Shown piece after piece: positions 29,677 through 37,136 of a DNA stretch of 53,480 nucleotides; the stretch's first letter is position 1; each line of letters opens with the position of its first letter. Under the pieces are notes generated by a model. That model was not told the DNA's origin. It saw only the letters and a list, made by a program, of their open reading frames with translations, and did no database searches. Source of the stretch: a virus; IMG/VR virus record IMGVR_UViG_3300047557_000938, positions 1 to 53,480 of that record; one strand, given 5' to 3'. Position numbers and translations under genes: made by a program.

Positions 29677-30011
29677 AGATGCCACCGAAGACCGCCGAAC
29701 TCGTCAAAGCCCGAGCAGGCGGTCGTTGCGAACTATGTAACACCAGCACCTCGTATCGGTGGAGCATCCATCACCGCAAGCCACGCGGCATGGGTGGCAG
29801 CAAAGACCCCGCGATCCACAGCCCCGCCAACTTGATCTACTTGTGCGGCTCCGGCACCGAAGGCTGCCACGGCAAAGTCGAGTCGAATCGCGCCGAAGCG
29901 TTGGAGTTTGGGCTACTGATCTACCGCAACGACGACCCTACATTGACACCTGTGAGCCTATGGCGCGGCACAGTTCTGTTGGATGACGAGGGCGGCTGGC
30001 AAACCTGTTAG
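29673..30011 (+). CDS. HNH endonuclease
   Basis: A 112-residue protein. GGRCELCNTS (Cys19, Cys22) with CGSGTEGC (Cys58, Cys65) form the structural zinc site; SIHHRKPRGMGGSKDPA (His33, His34), PANLIYLCG (Asn53) and CHGKVESN (His66) are the HNH catalytic parts. Phage HNH enzymes of this kind nick DNA for packaging or act as free-standing homing nucleases; here it sits between replication and recombination genes. Starts with GTG. Its TAG stop begins a -10 box. Confidence 0.85.
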   Translation: MKMPPKTAELVKARAGGRCELCNTSTSYRWSIHHRKPRGMGGSKDPAIHSPANLIYLCGSGTEGCHGKVESNRAEALEFGLLIYRNDDPTLTPVSLWRGTVLLDDEGGWQTC

Positions 30012-30014
30012 GGT
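30009..30014 (+). promoter_or_regulatory. TAGGGT -10 box, leaderless start at 30022
   Basis: TAGGGT begins with the stop codon of the HNH gene. Seven bases later lies GTG 30022. The geometry is that of the other leaderless starts listed here. Confidence 0.45.
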
Positions 30015-30021
30015 GTGAAGT

Positions 30022-30384
30022 GTGCACTTCATCCTGTCCTATCCACACAAGCCCCTAACAACCAACGCGGAGCGGGCAGGCAACCGATGGAAGCGCGCAG
30101 ACCACACAAAGGAATGGCGGCAAGCCTTCTATTGGCTGGCTAAGAAAGAACACATACCACCTATGAAGTGGATCAACGTGATCGTTCAACCATTCCAAGC
30201 CAAAGGAAGATTACAAGACACAGCCGCATGCAACCCGTCCGTGAAAGCCGCAATCGACGGACTCGTCGATGCCTCCGTCGTGCCCGACGACACTGGCGAG
30301 TTTGTTCGACAGATAACCTTCCTGCCCTGCGTGAGAGGGGAAGACATGCTGACGCTCATTATTCAAGGAGAACGAAATGCCTAG
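30022..30384 (+). CDS. RusA-like Holliday-junction resolvase
   Basis: A 120-residue protein. SYPHKPLTTNAERAGNRWKR at the N-terminus, WINVIVQPFQAKGRLQDTAA in the central sheet, and CNPSVKAAIDGLVDASVVPD with conserved Asp66, Asp79 and Asp89/90 plus Lys75 are the features of RusA endodeoxyribonucleases. It resolves branched DNA before packaging. The start GTG is likely leaderless. It ends overlapping a small HTH gene. Confidence 0.8.
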   Translation: MHFILSYPHKPLTTNAERAGNRWKRADHTKEWRQAFYWLAKKEHIPPMKWINVIVQPFQAKGRLQDTAACNPSVKAAIDGLVDASVVPDDTGEFVRQITFLPCVRGEDMLTLIIQGERNA

Positions 30385-30610
30385 ACCGTTGAGGGTGCCA
30401 AACGAGTACGAGCGTGCTCAGTTAGACATCGTGAAGGACATAAACGAAACAATCATAAAGAACATTGAACGGAATAAGGCTCTCTCCAAGGATCGCCGCG
30501 AGCGAGTCCTCTCCCTCCTGGCTGAAGGCTGGTCGATGTACGGCATCGCTCTAGAAACAGGCATCACCCCCAACACCGTGAAGAGAATCGTGGAGTCCAA
30601 GCATGAGTGA
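30377..30610 (+). CDS. Small HTH protein, 77 aa
   Basis: AAGGAG lies 7-12 bases before the ATG. The C-terminal segment RVLSLLAEGWSMYGIALETG with ITPNTVKRIVES is a sigma-70-region-4 or resolvase-type helix-turn-helix. The N-terminal half is a charged helix (IVKDINETIIKNIERNKAL). It immediately precedes the DNA-modification operon and overlaps its first gene, so it may regulate it. Confidence 0.65.
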   Translation: MPRPLRVPNEYERAQLDIVKDINETIIKNIERNKALSKDRRERVLSLLAEGWSMYGIALETGITPNTVKRIVESKHE

Positions 30611-31412
30611 CGCACTCGAGATTGAAATGATCCCATTGAAAGACGTTCGACTGGACCCGAAGAATGCACGCTCCCACTCCGAGCGAAACCTAGAGGCGAT
30701 AATGGAGTCGCTGCGCCAGTTCGGTCAGCGCAAGCCCATCGTGGTCACTCACGACGGGATGGTCGTCGCCGGCAACGGGACCGTGGAAGCGGCACAAAAT
30801 CTAGGCTGGACTCAAATCTCCGCCACGCGTATCCCCGACGACTGGTCGCGGCAGCAGATCACCGCCTACGCGATTGCAGACAATCGAACTGCTGAACTCG
30901 CATCATGGGACTCCGAGATCCTCGTTCCAGCACTCGCCGAACTTGAAGCGGCTGGAATGTTGGAGTGGACAGGCTTCACTCAATACGAGTTGCAGAACTG
31001 GGACTCGCTGGCTCTGCGAGGAGGCCTGCCAGGTGGCGACTCCAGGTTAGACAACGACGAAGAGATTGACCCTGACGAGGAGCAAGGATCACTACTCGCA
31101 CTTGCGGATGTGACAGTTGCAGAGCCGAAACATGAAGTAGCGCAGCATGACATATTCATGCTCACTATGCCGAAGCATGATGTGACGCATGTCTTGATCG
31201 TTGCAAACGTGATGAAGGAATGGACCCTCTGGGCTGACTACTTACAAGGCGAAGCGATCTTCGTTCCCTTCCCTGATCCATTCATCACTGGAACGGACGT
31301 GGCTCGCAAACAGCCTCTTGTTTTAGTGCAACCCGATTACTACATGGCGGGTCATGTCCTCGACAAGCACGCCGCCTTCTATGGTGAAGAGCACGTAACG
31401 AGGATGCCGTGA
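30603..31412 (+). CDS. ParB-like protein of the 7-deazaguanine operon
   Basis: A 269-residue protein. Residues 10-70 (IPLKDVRLDPKNARSHSERN, FGQRKPIVVTHDGMVVAGNG, TVEAAQNLGW) form the ParB/Srx N-terminal domain; ADNRTAELASWDSEIL and FTQYELQNW follow. In ParB-methyltransferase fusions this region leads into a methylase; here the C-terminal 120 residues (HDIFMLTMPKHDVTHVLIVA and later DYYMAGHVLDKHAAFYGEEH) keep a vaguely similar layout but I see no SAM-binding FxGxG or DPPY motif. ParB-like proteins often sit next to DpdA in phages. It may bind DNA for the modifier. It ends in a GTGA overlap with dpdA. Confidence 0.75.
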   Translation: MSDALEIEMIPLKDVRLDPKNARSHSERNLEAIMESLRQFGQRKPIVVTHDGMVVAGNGTVEAAQNLGWTQISATRIPDDWSRQQITAYAIADNRTAELASWDSEILVPALAELEAAGMLEWTGFTQYELQNWDSLALRGGLPGGDSRLDNDEEIDPDEEQGSLLALADVTVAEPKHEVAQHDIFMLTMPKHDVTHVLIVANVMKEWTLWADYLQGEAIFVPFPDPFITGTDVARKQPLVLVQPDYYMAGHVLDKHAAFYGEEHVTRMP

Positions 31413-32308
31413 AGAAGAAGAACACAGGAGGCGGGACGTTCGACAAGAACGAGCAACCCGTCTACTTCATCGCGTCCGGCCCCACGCAACTAGAGATCGC
31501 GCAAGAGATCACCGACCATCTGCTTGTTGCCGTAAACGAGTTGGAATCCCCAAAAGCAATCGAACAGTTCGACAAGATGCTCGACACGGGAGCAAAGGTG
31601 TTTCTGGACTCCGGCATCTTCAACTTGACCAACAGGCACATGCGTGCCCACGGCATCACCATGGACGAAGCCCTAGCACTCGCGCCAGACGAGATTGACG
31701 GCTTCGACAAACTGTGGGACAACTACTGCGAGATTGTGACCCGATTCGCCAATCGCGTGTGGGGCTTCATCGAACTTGACCAAGGTGGAGCGATCAACAA
31801 ACGCAAGACTCGAGCGCGTATCGAAAAAGAAACAGGGTTGATTCCTGTTCCCGTCTATCATCCACTCAACGACGGCTGGGACTACTTCAATGAACTCGCA
31901 AAAGAATATGATCGGATCTGTTGCGGCAACGTCGTGCAGGCGAATCAAGCCACACGCAAGCGGTTGATTACAACCTTGTATGAACGGCAAAGACAGGATC
32001 ATCCCGATACTTGGATTCATTTCTTGGGCTTCACTCCGAACGAGTGGGTTCATGCGGCGCCGTTCTACGGCTCTTGCGACTCGTCCTCCTGGCTCGTGAA
32101 TGTCCGATGGTCCAGGGCGCATCGAAGTCAAGGAGCGTGCAAGCGGGTCGGTGGGTTCGTGTACGGCATGAGATACAAGTACGGCAGCGACTACACGGAC
32201 GACAACGGTTACGAGAGGGCTATCCGTTTCGCGGGAGCGCAAGGCGGCTGGTTCTTGGAGAAGTCTTGGAAGGCATACATGAACGAGAGGGAAGAGGTGT
32301 TCGGATGA
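31409..32308 (+). CDS. dpdA: DpdA-like DNA guanine transglycosylase
   Basis: A 299-residue protein of the TGT superfamily. KVFLDSGIFN (Asp67) matches the base-recognition Asp of TGT enzymes; IELDQGG (122-127), IPVPVYHPLNDGWDYFNEL, ICCGNVV and IHFLGFTP follow the barrel order; YGSCDSSSWLV places Asp224 where TGT has its catalytic nucleophile. It lacks the C-terminal zinc domain of tRNA enzymes, as DpdA proteins do. It would exchange guanine in DNA for a 7-deazaguanine, protecting the genome against restriction. The neighbouring QueD, QueE and FolE genes support this role over a tRNA role. Confidence 0.82.
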   Translation: MKKKNTGGGTFDKNEQPVYFIASGPTQLEIAQEITDHLLVAVNELESPKAIEQFDKMLDTGAKVFLDSGIFNLTNRHMRAHGITMDEALALAPDEIDGFDKLWDNYCEIVTRFANRVWGFIELDQGGAINKRKTRARIEKETGLIPVPVYHPLNDGWDYFNELAKEYDRICCGNVVQANQATRKRLITTLYERQRQDHPDTWIHFLGFTPNEWVHAAPFYGSCDSSSWLVNVRWSRAHRSQGACKRVGGFVYGMRYKYGSDYTDDNGYERAIRFAGAQGGWFLEKSWKAYMNEREEVFG

Positions 32309-32649
32309 CGGAAGTGTGGTGCACCTTCGAGAAGGTCGGGTTCCATCATTGGCCCGACGCGGCGGACATTCTTCCCCGTCGAGCGTATCTGTCGGATCGT
32401 CACAGGCATCTGTTCAAGATGCGGATCACCGTGCCCGTACTGCACGACGACCGCGACATTGAGTTTCATGAACTGCGCGACTACGCCGAGGAGTGGTGGC
32501 CCGAAGGCGGCGAGATGGGTTCCATGAGTTGCGAGGCAATAGCGCAATCGCTCGGGGCTCACATCATGGACGGGTTCCACATTCCGTGGGTTGAAGTTGA
32601 AGTGTCAGAAGACGGCGAGTGTGGAGCAAGCGTTAGGATGGAAACATGA
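32305..32649 (+). CDS. QueD-like (T-fold) protein of unknown activity
   Basis: A 114-residue protein coupled by overlaps to dpdA and queD. By eye it follows the T-fold pattern of the QueD encoded next: FHHWPDA (His14/15), DRHRHLFKMRIT (His33-x-His35) aligned with VHGHNYVVKVT, then DIEFHELRDYAEEWW with FLLDYNDLKPFGHWL, SCEAIAQSLGAHI with SAENMAQYFAFMV, and VEVSEDGECGA with VSVSETPKTWA (Glu102 for the pterin-anchoring Glu). The usual catalytic Cys before HxH is missing and a Cys76 occurs elsewhere. It could be a partner subunit or an enzyme that changes the deazapurine further. Confidence 0.65.
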   Translation: MTEVWCTFEKVGFHHWPDAADILPRRAYLSDRHRHLFKMRITVPVLHDDRDIEFHELRDYAEEWWPEGGEMGSMSCEAIAQSLGAHIMDGFHIPWVEVEVSEDGECGASVRMET

Positions 32650-33014
32650 CGTTCAGGATCAGTAAAGAGTTCTCATTCTCGTCATCGCATCAACTCCACG
32701 GGCTTAGAGAAGGCCACCCATGCGGTCGCGTTCACGGTCACAACTACGTCGTGAAGGTCACCCTGTCGGGTGAGAAGTTGAACGGCAGCGGGTTCCTGTT
32801 GGACTACAACGACTTGAAGCCTTTCGGTCACTGGCTGGACGACGAGTTGGATCATCGCCACTTGAACGACGTTCTCAACTTTCAACCCTCAGCCGAGAAC
32901 ATGGCGCAATACTTCGCCTTCATGGTGGAGAACACGGTGAACGTTCCCGAGGGAGTGAACATCAGCGTGTCCGTGTCGGAGACTCCTAAGACCTGGGCGA
33001 CCTGGGAGAACTGA
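32646..33014 (+). CDS. queD: 6-carboxy-5,6,7,8-tetrahydropterin synthase
   Basis: A 122-residue protein with all QueD hallmarks: SSSHQL (His15), PCGRVHGHNY (Cys26 nucleophile, His30 and His32 zinc ligands), LDHRHLND (catalytic His70/72 region) and SETPKTW (Glu112, which holds the pterin). QueD turns 7,8-dihydroneopterin triphosphate into CPH4, the second step towards preQ0. It starts in an ATGA overlap and ends in TGATG with queE. Confidence 0.92.
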   Translation: MTFRISKEFSFSSSHQLHGLREGHPCGRVHGHNYVVKVTLSGEKLNGSGFLLDYNDLKPFGHWLDDELDHRHLNDVLNFQPSAENMAQYFAFMVENTVNVPEGVNISVSVSETPKTWATWEN

Positions 33015-33736
33015 TGAACATGGCGGAAGAGATCGCCGAACTGAAACTCGTTCTAGATGTGAATGAGATATTCGGCCCCACCGTACAAGGCGAAGGCCCA
33101 TCGACGGGTGTTCGCTGCGCGTTCCTTCGACTGTCCGGCTGCAACCTCACTTGCGTATGGTGCGACACCCCGTACACGTGGGACTGGAAAGGTCAAAACG
33201 GCACGCCGTACTCCAAGGAAGCCGAAACGCACCCCATGTCGGTCCACGACGTATGGTTTCAACTAACCGGCTACGGTGTTCCCTTGTATGTCATCTCGGG
33301 CGGTGAACCCATGATGCAGCAGGAGGCTCTAGGAGCGTTGATCCCCCGACTCATGGCTGGCGGCAAACAAGTCGAGGTGGAAACGAATGGAACAATCAAG
33401 CCGAAGATCGAGCCCACCCGATTCAACGTGTCACCGAAACTCACTCACTCGGGAGTGCGCGAGAAGATCAGATTCAAGCCCGAAACGTTGAACGCCTACG
33501 TCGGTCGCTCCATTTTCAAGTTTGTGTGTCAGACAGTGAAAGACCTGGACGAAGTGATGTTCATGGCAGCCGAAGCCGACATACCCGACAGCGCGATTTG
33601 GATCATGCCCGAAGGACGCGACCCCGTAACACTCATGTCTCACGCCGAGGCGATCACGGACGAAGCGATCGCTCGAGGCTGGAACATCACAGGCCGACTT
33701 CACGTGATGACGTGGGGCGCAAGGAGAGGTGTATGA
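33014..33736 (+). CDS. queE: 7-carboxy-7-deazaguanine synthase (radical SAM)
   Basis: A 240-residue protein. [20 protein letters not shown] is the QueE signature, [18 protein letters not shown] carries the Cys43-x3-Cys47-x2-Cys50 cluster motif, and [10 protein letters not shown] the SAM-binding glycines. [11 protein letters not shown] and LQVMPEGRDP-like [12 protein letters not shown] follow. It rearranges CPH4 to CDG, making the deazapurine ring. It ends in an ATGA overlap with the FolE fusion gene. No QueC gene follows. Confidence 0.93.
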   Translation: MNMAEEIAELKLVLDVNEIFGPTVQGEGPSTGVRCAFLRLSGCNLTCVWCDTPYTWDWKGQNGTPYSKEAETHPMSVHDVWFQLTGYGVPLYVISGGEPMMQQEALGALIPRLMAGGKQVEVETNGTIKPKIEPTRFNVSPKLTHSGVREKIRFKPETLNAYVGRSIFKFVCQTVKDLDEVMFMAAEADIPDSAIWIMPEGRDPVTLMSHAEAITDEAIARGWNITGRLHVMTWGARRGV

Positions 33737-34605
33737 AACTCACATGGCAAGACATTGAGATCGAAGCCCGCAATCTGGCGAAGCGCTGGGCGGGTCGCTC
33801 CTTCTCAGGTGTCTACGGCGTGCCGCAAGGTGGAGTGCCCGTCGCGTTGATCGTGTCGGACCTTCTTGATCTGCCTATTCTTGACGAGCCAGACATTCAC
33901 GCCTTGATCGTGGATGATCTAGTGGACTCAGGTCGCACCCTCTCTAGATACAACCAGGCGTGCGACGCCCTGTATCGGAAGCCCCATTCACCGAATCATC
34001 TCGCTGTTGGAGCGACCGAGGTGGACGAGTGGTTGATCTTCCCGTGGGAGAAAGACGACGGCGATCCGAACGAGATCGTTGTGCGGCTCCTGGAGTACGT
34101 GGGTGAAGACCCGACTCGGGAAGGACTCTTGGACACACCGAAGCGAGTGTTGAAGGCGTTCCGTGAAATGACAGAGGGGTACAAGAAAGACCCCGGCGAG
34201 ATTCTCTCCACTGTGTTCAACGAGGACTTCGATCAGATGGTGTGCCTTCACAACATCGAGTTCGTGTCCATGTGCGAGCACCACTTGCAGCCGTTCCGTG
34301 GAACAGCCGCCGTCGGCTACATACCCAACGGGCAGGTCGTGGGTCTATCCAAGTTGGCTCGCCTCGTAGACGCCTACGCTCGCCGCCTTCAAGTGCAGGA
34401 ACGCATGACGGAGCAGATCGCTGCTGCAATGAACGAGCATCTTGCGCCCGCAGGAGTCGCCGTCTACATTGAAGCGCATCACTCCTGCATGGGTAACCGT
34501 GGTGTTCGCAAGCATGAAGGCCGCATGGTTACACAGAAACTGACGGGGCTCATGAAGGATGATGCCGCCGCACGCGCCGAGTTCATGGGGCTAGTTCAGA
34601 AATAG
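33733..34605 (+). CDS. folE: Phosphoribosyltransferase-GTP cyclohydrolase I fusion
   Basis: A 290-residue two-domain protein. Residues 1-110: [14 protein letters not shown] and the PRPP motif [14 protein letters not shown] (57-70), then [10 protein letters not shown] (98-106), where the Trp and P-W-E match the base-stacking end of guanine/xanthine phosphoribosyltransferases. Residues 112-290: [24 protein letters not shown] (zinc Cys181, His184), [28 protein letters not shown] and [12 protein letters not shown] (zinc Cys252), a complete type I FolE. FolE makes dihydroneopterin triphosphate from GTP. The fused transferase could recapture guanine released by DpdA as GMP. ATG lies in an ATGA overlap after AGGAGAGG. 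Confidence 0.9.
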   Translation: MKLTWQDIEIEARNLAKRWAGRSFSGVYGVPQGGVPVALIVSDLLDLPILDEPDIHALIVDDLVDSGRTLSRYNQACDALYRKPHSPNHLAVGATEVDEWLIFPWEKDDGDPNEIVVRLLEYVGEDPTREGLLDTPKRVLKAFREMTEGYKKDPGEILSTVFNEDFDQMVCLHNIEFVSMCEHHLQPFRGTAAVGYIPNGQVVGLSKLARLVDAYARRLQVQERMTEQIAAAMNEHLAPAGVAVYIEAHHSCMGNRGVRKHEGRMVTQKLTGLMKDDAAARAEFMGLVQK

Positions 34606-34613
34606 GAGCATAG

Positions 34614-35084
34614 ATGACTGGCAAGAAGCCAGGGCGCAAGCCGCCGAAGGTCACAGATCAAAAGGTTCAAGACTTGATCAAAGCCTTGGAGTACGGCAAC
34701 TACATGGACGTGGCGTGCAAGATCGCTGGCGTCGGTGTGACGAGCGTGTATCGCTGGCTGAATGAAGGCGCGGAAGAAGCCAACAGGATCGCCGCAGGAC
34801 TGGAACCCGACTCCGATCGCGCCACATACATCGAGGTCATGCAGGCTATCGAGAAGGCTCGGAGCGAGGCCGAGGCTAGAAACGTGGCAATCATTCAACG
34901 CACCGCGCAGGAAGGCACATGGCAGGCGGCTGCCTGGTGGTTGGAGCGCACGCGACCCAACAAGTGGGGCCGTTATGTGCGCACGGAGGCTACGGCTCCC
35001 GAGGACACTAGCGTTGAGATGACAGTGAACGACGACGATTTGGAGTCCCTCGTGAATCGCATCCTGGGCGATGACTCTGATTGA
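34614..35084 (+). CDS. terS: Terminase small subunit
   Basis: A 156-residue protein with a basic N-terminus (KKPGRKPPK), an HTH at 31-52 (MDVACKIAGVGVTSVYRWLN), and IEKARSEAEARNVAIIQRTA then WQAAAWWLERTRPNKWGR, the usual small-terminase order. It binds the packaging site and regulates the large subunit, whose gene overlaps its end by 14 bp. Confidence 0.88.
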   Translation: MTGKKPGRKPPKVTDQKVQDLIKALEYGNYMDVACKIAGVGVTSVYRWLNEGAEEANRIAAGLEPDSDRATYIEVMQAIEKARSEAEARNVAIIQRTAQEGTWQAAAWWLERTRPNKWGRYVRTEATAPEDTSVEMTVNDDDLESLVNRILGDDSD

Positions 35085-36618
35085 CCGTGTTCTCGCCGCT
35101 GACCCAACGAAGCGGAAGGAACTCTACGAGGCCCTAACGCCGCAACGAAAGCAAGAACTTGCCTCGCTCCTGCTTGCTCGAGCGGACGACCGATGGGCGC
35201 GATACGCGAACGATCCCGTGTCCTTCGTTACTGAGGGTCTTGGCGAACAAGTGTGGTCTAAGCAGATACAAATCTTGGAGTCTCTGCGGGATAACAAACG
35301 CACCGCTGTTCCTGCTTGCCACGCTCCAGGGAAGTCGCACATAGCGGCCCGTGCGATTGCTTGGTGGGTGACTGTTCACCCGCCTGAGACTGTCCGTGTG
35401 GTCACGACCGCTACAACCTTCCGGCAAGTGAAGGGCATCTTGTGGCCTCACATTCGACGGCTCCACGCTGCACATGACTTGCCCGGTGAAGTTCACACAA
35501 CGGAGTGGAAGATCGACGACATAATCATCGCCGATGGTTTCTCCCCTGCTGATCATAACGAGGCGGCTGTTCAAGGTATCCACGCAGAAAATCTGCTCAT
35601 TGTTGTGGACGAGGCGGGCGGTATCTCCGACACCATCGGTCAAGCATTAGAAGCACTCATGACAGGTAGACATACACGGCTTCTGCTGCTTGGTAACCCA
35701 CCTACTGATCGCATGGGTTCATGGTTCGAGCGCGCCTGTTCTTCTGGGCTCTACAACGTGATCTCTATTGCAGCCGAAAGCACACCGAACTTCACCGGGG
35801 AGAAGATTGGGCCGTGGTCACGAAACCTTGTTGATCAGACCTGGGTTGATGAAGTCACTCGCACATTCGGGGAGGACTCACCGTTCGTTCAAGCAAGAGT
35901 CCATGCACGATTCCCCAGAACCGTAGCCAACGCGGTGATACCCATCGACTGGATCGAACGCTCACAAGACCTGGAGAGTGAACCCGGTCCCGTGCGTCTA
36001 GGTGTGGACGTTGCCGCCGATGGTGGAGACGAGTTCGTGATCGCCGAGGTGGACGGCTGGACGGCACGGATCGTGCATGCGAGCAGACATAACGCAAGCC
36101 CTGTTGAGGTAGCGGGACGGGTACTAGAAGCAATCAAGAAGGCTGAAGCCAAGCACGCGACCCGAGGCATCAACCAGCCCGTGCGAGTCAAGATCGACTC
36201 GATAGGTGTCGGCTGGGGAGTGGCTGGTCTACTCGAAGAATGGGGCTTGGAAGGTAGACACAACAGTGAAGTGTGGGCTGTGAACGTAGCGCAGGCAGCC
36301 TATGATCGAGATCAGTTCGCCAATCAACGAGCCGAGATGTGGTGGACGGCTCGGGAACTTCTTCAACCCAACGAAGAGGGTGAGCAAGAACTTGCCCTTG
36401 AAGTGGATCATCAGACGGCGGCTCAACTCGCGGCGCCCTCATATCGGTCCAACAGCACAGGCCGGCTGCAGATCGAATCCAAGGACGAGATGCGGAAACG
36501 AGGTGTCGGCTCCCCCGACCGCGCCGAAGCCATTCTTCTAGCCTTGTTTGAGCCACCTAGACACGAGATTCCAGCCGTGGCTCCCCTGAGCATCACCGGG
36601 CAGAACTCGTGGATCTAG
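35071..36618 (+). CDS. terL: Terminase large subunit
   Basis: A 515-residue protein with a P-loop-like ATPase: VPACHAPGKSHIAARAIAWW (residues 81-100), a Walker A of the form found in this phage group; NLLIVVDEAGGI (Asp181-Glu182, Walker B and catalytic Glu); LLLLGNPP (coupling motif). The nuclease domain contains RLGVDVAADGGDE (about 310-322), KIDSIGVGWG and SPDRAEAILLALF with its metal-binding acids. It translocates DNA into the capsid and cuts it. The end chemistry cannot be told from the sequence. Confidence 0.95.
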   Translation: MTLIDRVLAADPTKRKELYEALTPQRKQELASLLLARADDRWARYANDPVSFVTEGLGEQVWSKQIQILESLRDNKRTAVPACHAPGKSHIAARAIAWWVTVHPPETVRVVTTATTFRQVKGILWPHIRRLHAAHDLPGEVHTTEWKIDDIIIADGFSPADHNEAAVQGIHAENLLIVVDEAGGISDTIGQALEALMTGRHTRLLLLGNPPTDRMGSWFERACSSGLYNVISIAAESTPNFTGEKIGPWSRNLVDQTWVDEVTRTFGEDSPFVQARVHARFPRTVANAVIPIDWIERSQDLESEPGPVRLGVDVAADGGDEFVIAEVDGWTARIVHASRHNASPVEVAGRVLEAIKKAEAKHATRGINQPVRVKIDSIGVGWGVAGLLEEWGLEGRHNSEVWAVNVAQAAYDRDQFANQRAEMWWTARELLQPNEEGEQELALEVDHQTAAQLAAPSYRSNSTGRLQIESKDEMRKRGVGSPDRAEAILLALFEPPRHEIPAVAPLSITGQNSWI

Positions 36619-36761
36619 GGCCCTCCTAGGGCTCCAGGGCGCGCCCTCTAGGGCTTGCTCAGCCCAGATTCTAGGGGGGCCAAATCGGGCAAAACGGACA
36701 TTCTGGGAACTTTGTGAAATGGGCTTGTCTGAGCCCGAGCCCTTCAAGACACTTGGGGTAC
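36619..36761. other. Non-coding region after terminase, palindrome-rich
   Basis: No gene is seen. It contains CTCCTAGGGC (also in the initiator inverted repeat), the palindrome AGGGCGCGCCCT at 36636-36647, the tandem 9-mers AAATCGGGC and AAAACGGAC at 36682-36699, and a small hairpin GGGCT-AGCCC at 36721-36736. It ends at a leader hairpin. Confidence 0.5.
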
Positions 36762-36798
36762 GGCAGGGCGAGGGGCCCAGCCAGAGGGGATAGGCAAC
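36762..36798 (+). promoter_or_regulatory. Leader hairpin with GAGGG loop plus Shine-Dalgarno
   Basis: GGCAGGGC (36762-36769) pairs with GCCCAGCC (36775-36782) with one A-A mismatch, around GAGGG. Exactly 16 bases, including AGAGGGG, lead to ATG 36799. Confidence 0.65.
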
Positions 36799-36978
36799 AT
36801 GAGCAAGTGGGTTGAAATCGCAGAGGGAGAGGTAGGCCTCTTCACCTCGACTGGCAAGTTCTTCATGCTGGGCGAGACTGAGTTGGTCAAAGTCCACGAG
36901 GTCAAAGGCGACGAGGTGTACGTCCTCAACGGGGACGTTGTCTTCAAGACCAATCAAGTGAAGTTCGTGGGAGCCTGA
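36799..36978 (+). CDS. Accessory beta-barrel-like protein, 59 aa
   Basis: First gene after the leader. MSKWVEIAEGEVGLFTSTGK, FFMLGETELVKVHEVKGDEV, YVLNGDVVFKTNQVKF; short strands with turns suggest an SH3-like barrel. No family recognised. The next ATG follows its stop by one base. Confidence 0.6.
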   Translation: MSKWVEIAEGEVGLFTSTGKFFMLGETELVKVHEVKGDEVYVLNGDVVFKTNQVKFVGA

Positions 36979-36979
36979 C

Positions 36980-37135
36980 ATGGATGCTCTCTACACGAAG
37001 CGACTCACGATCGATGTGGACGACTTCTACAACATTGTGAACGTCCTCCGCGACGCGTGCGGCTGCGAAGACTGCAAGCGCATCGCAAACGACCTACTTG
37101 ACCAAAATCGCAAGCAACTTCGAGAGGGGAACTGA
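36980..37135 (+). CDS. Small Cys-containing protein, 51 aa
   Basis: MDALYTKRLTIDVDDFYNIV then DACGCEDCKRIANDLLDQNR. The CGCEDC motif between two helices could bind one metal with a partner. The gene ends one base before the ATG of the ArdC-like gene. Function unknown. Confidence 0.55.
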   Translation: MDALYTKRLTIDVDDFYNIVNVLRDACGCEDCKRIANDLLDQNRKQLREGN

Positions 37136-37136
37136 C

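Noticed and set aside
31409-32308. tRNA-guanine transglycosylase acting on tRNA
   Set aside because: The protein is short, lacks the zinc-binding C-terminus of tRNA enzymes, and sits beside phage deazaguanine genes, so a DNA-modifying DpdA fits better.
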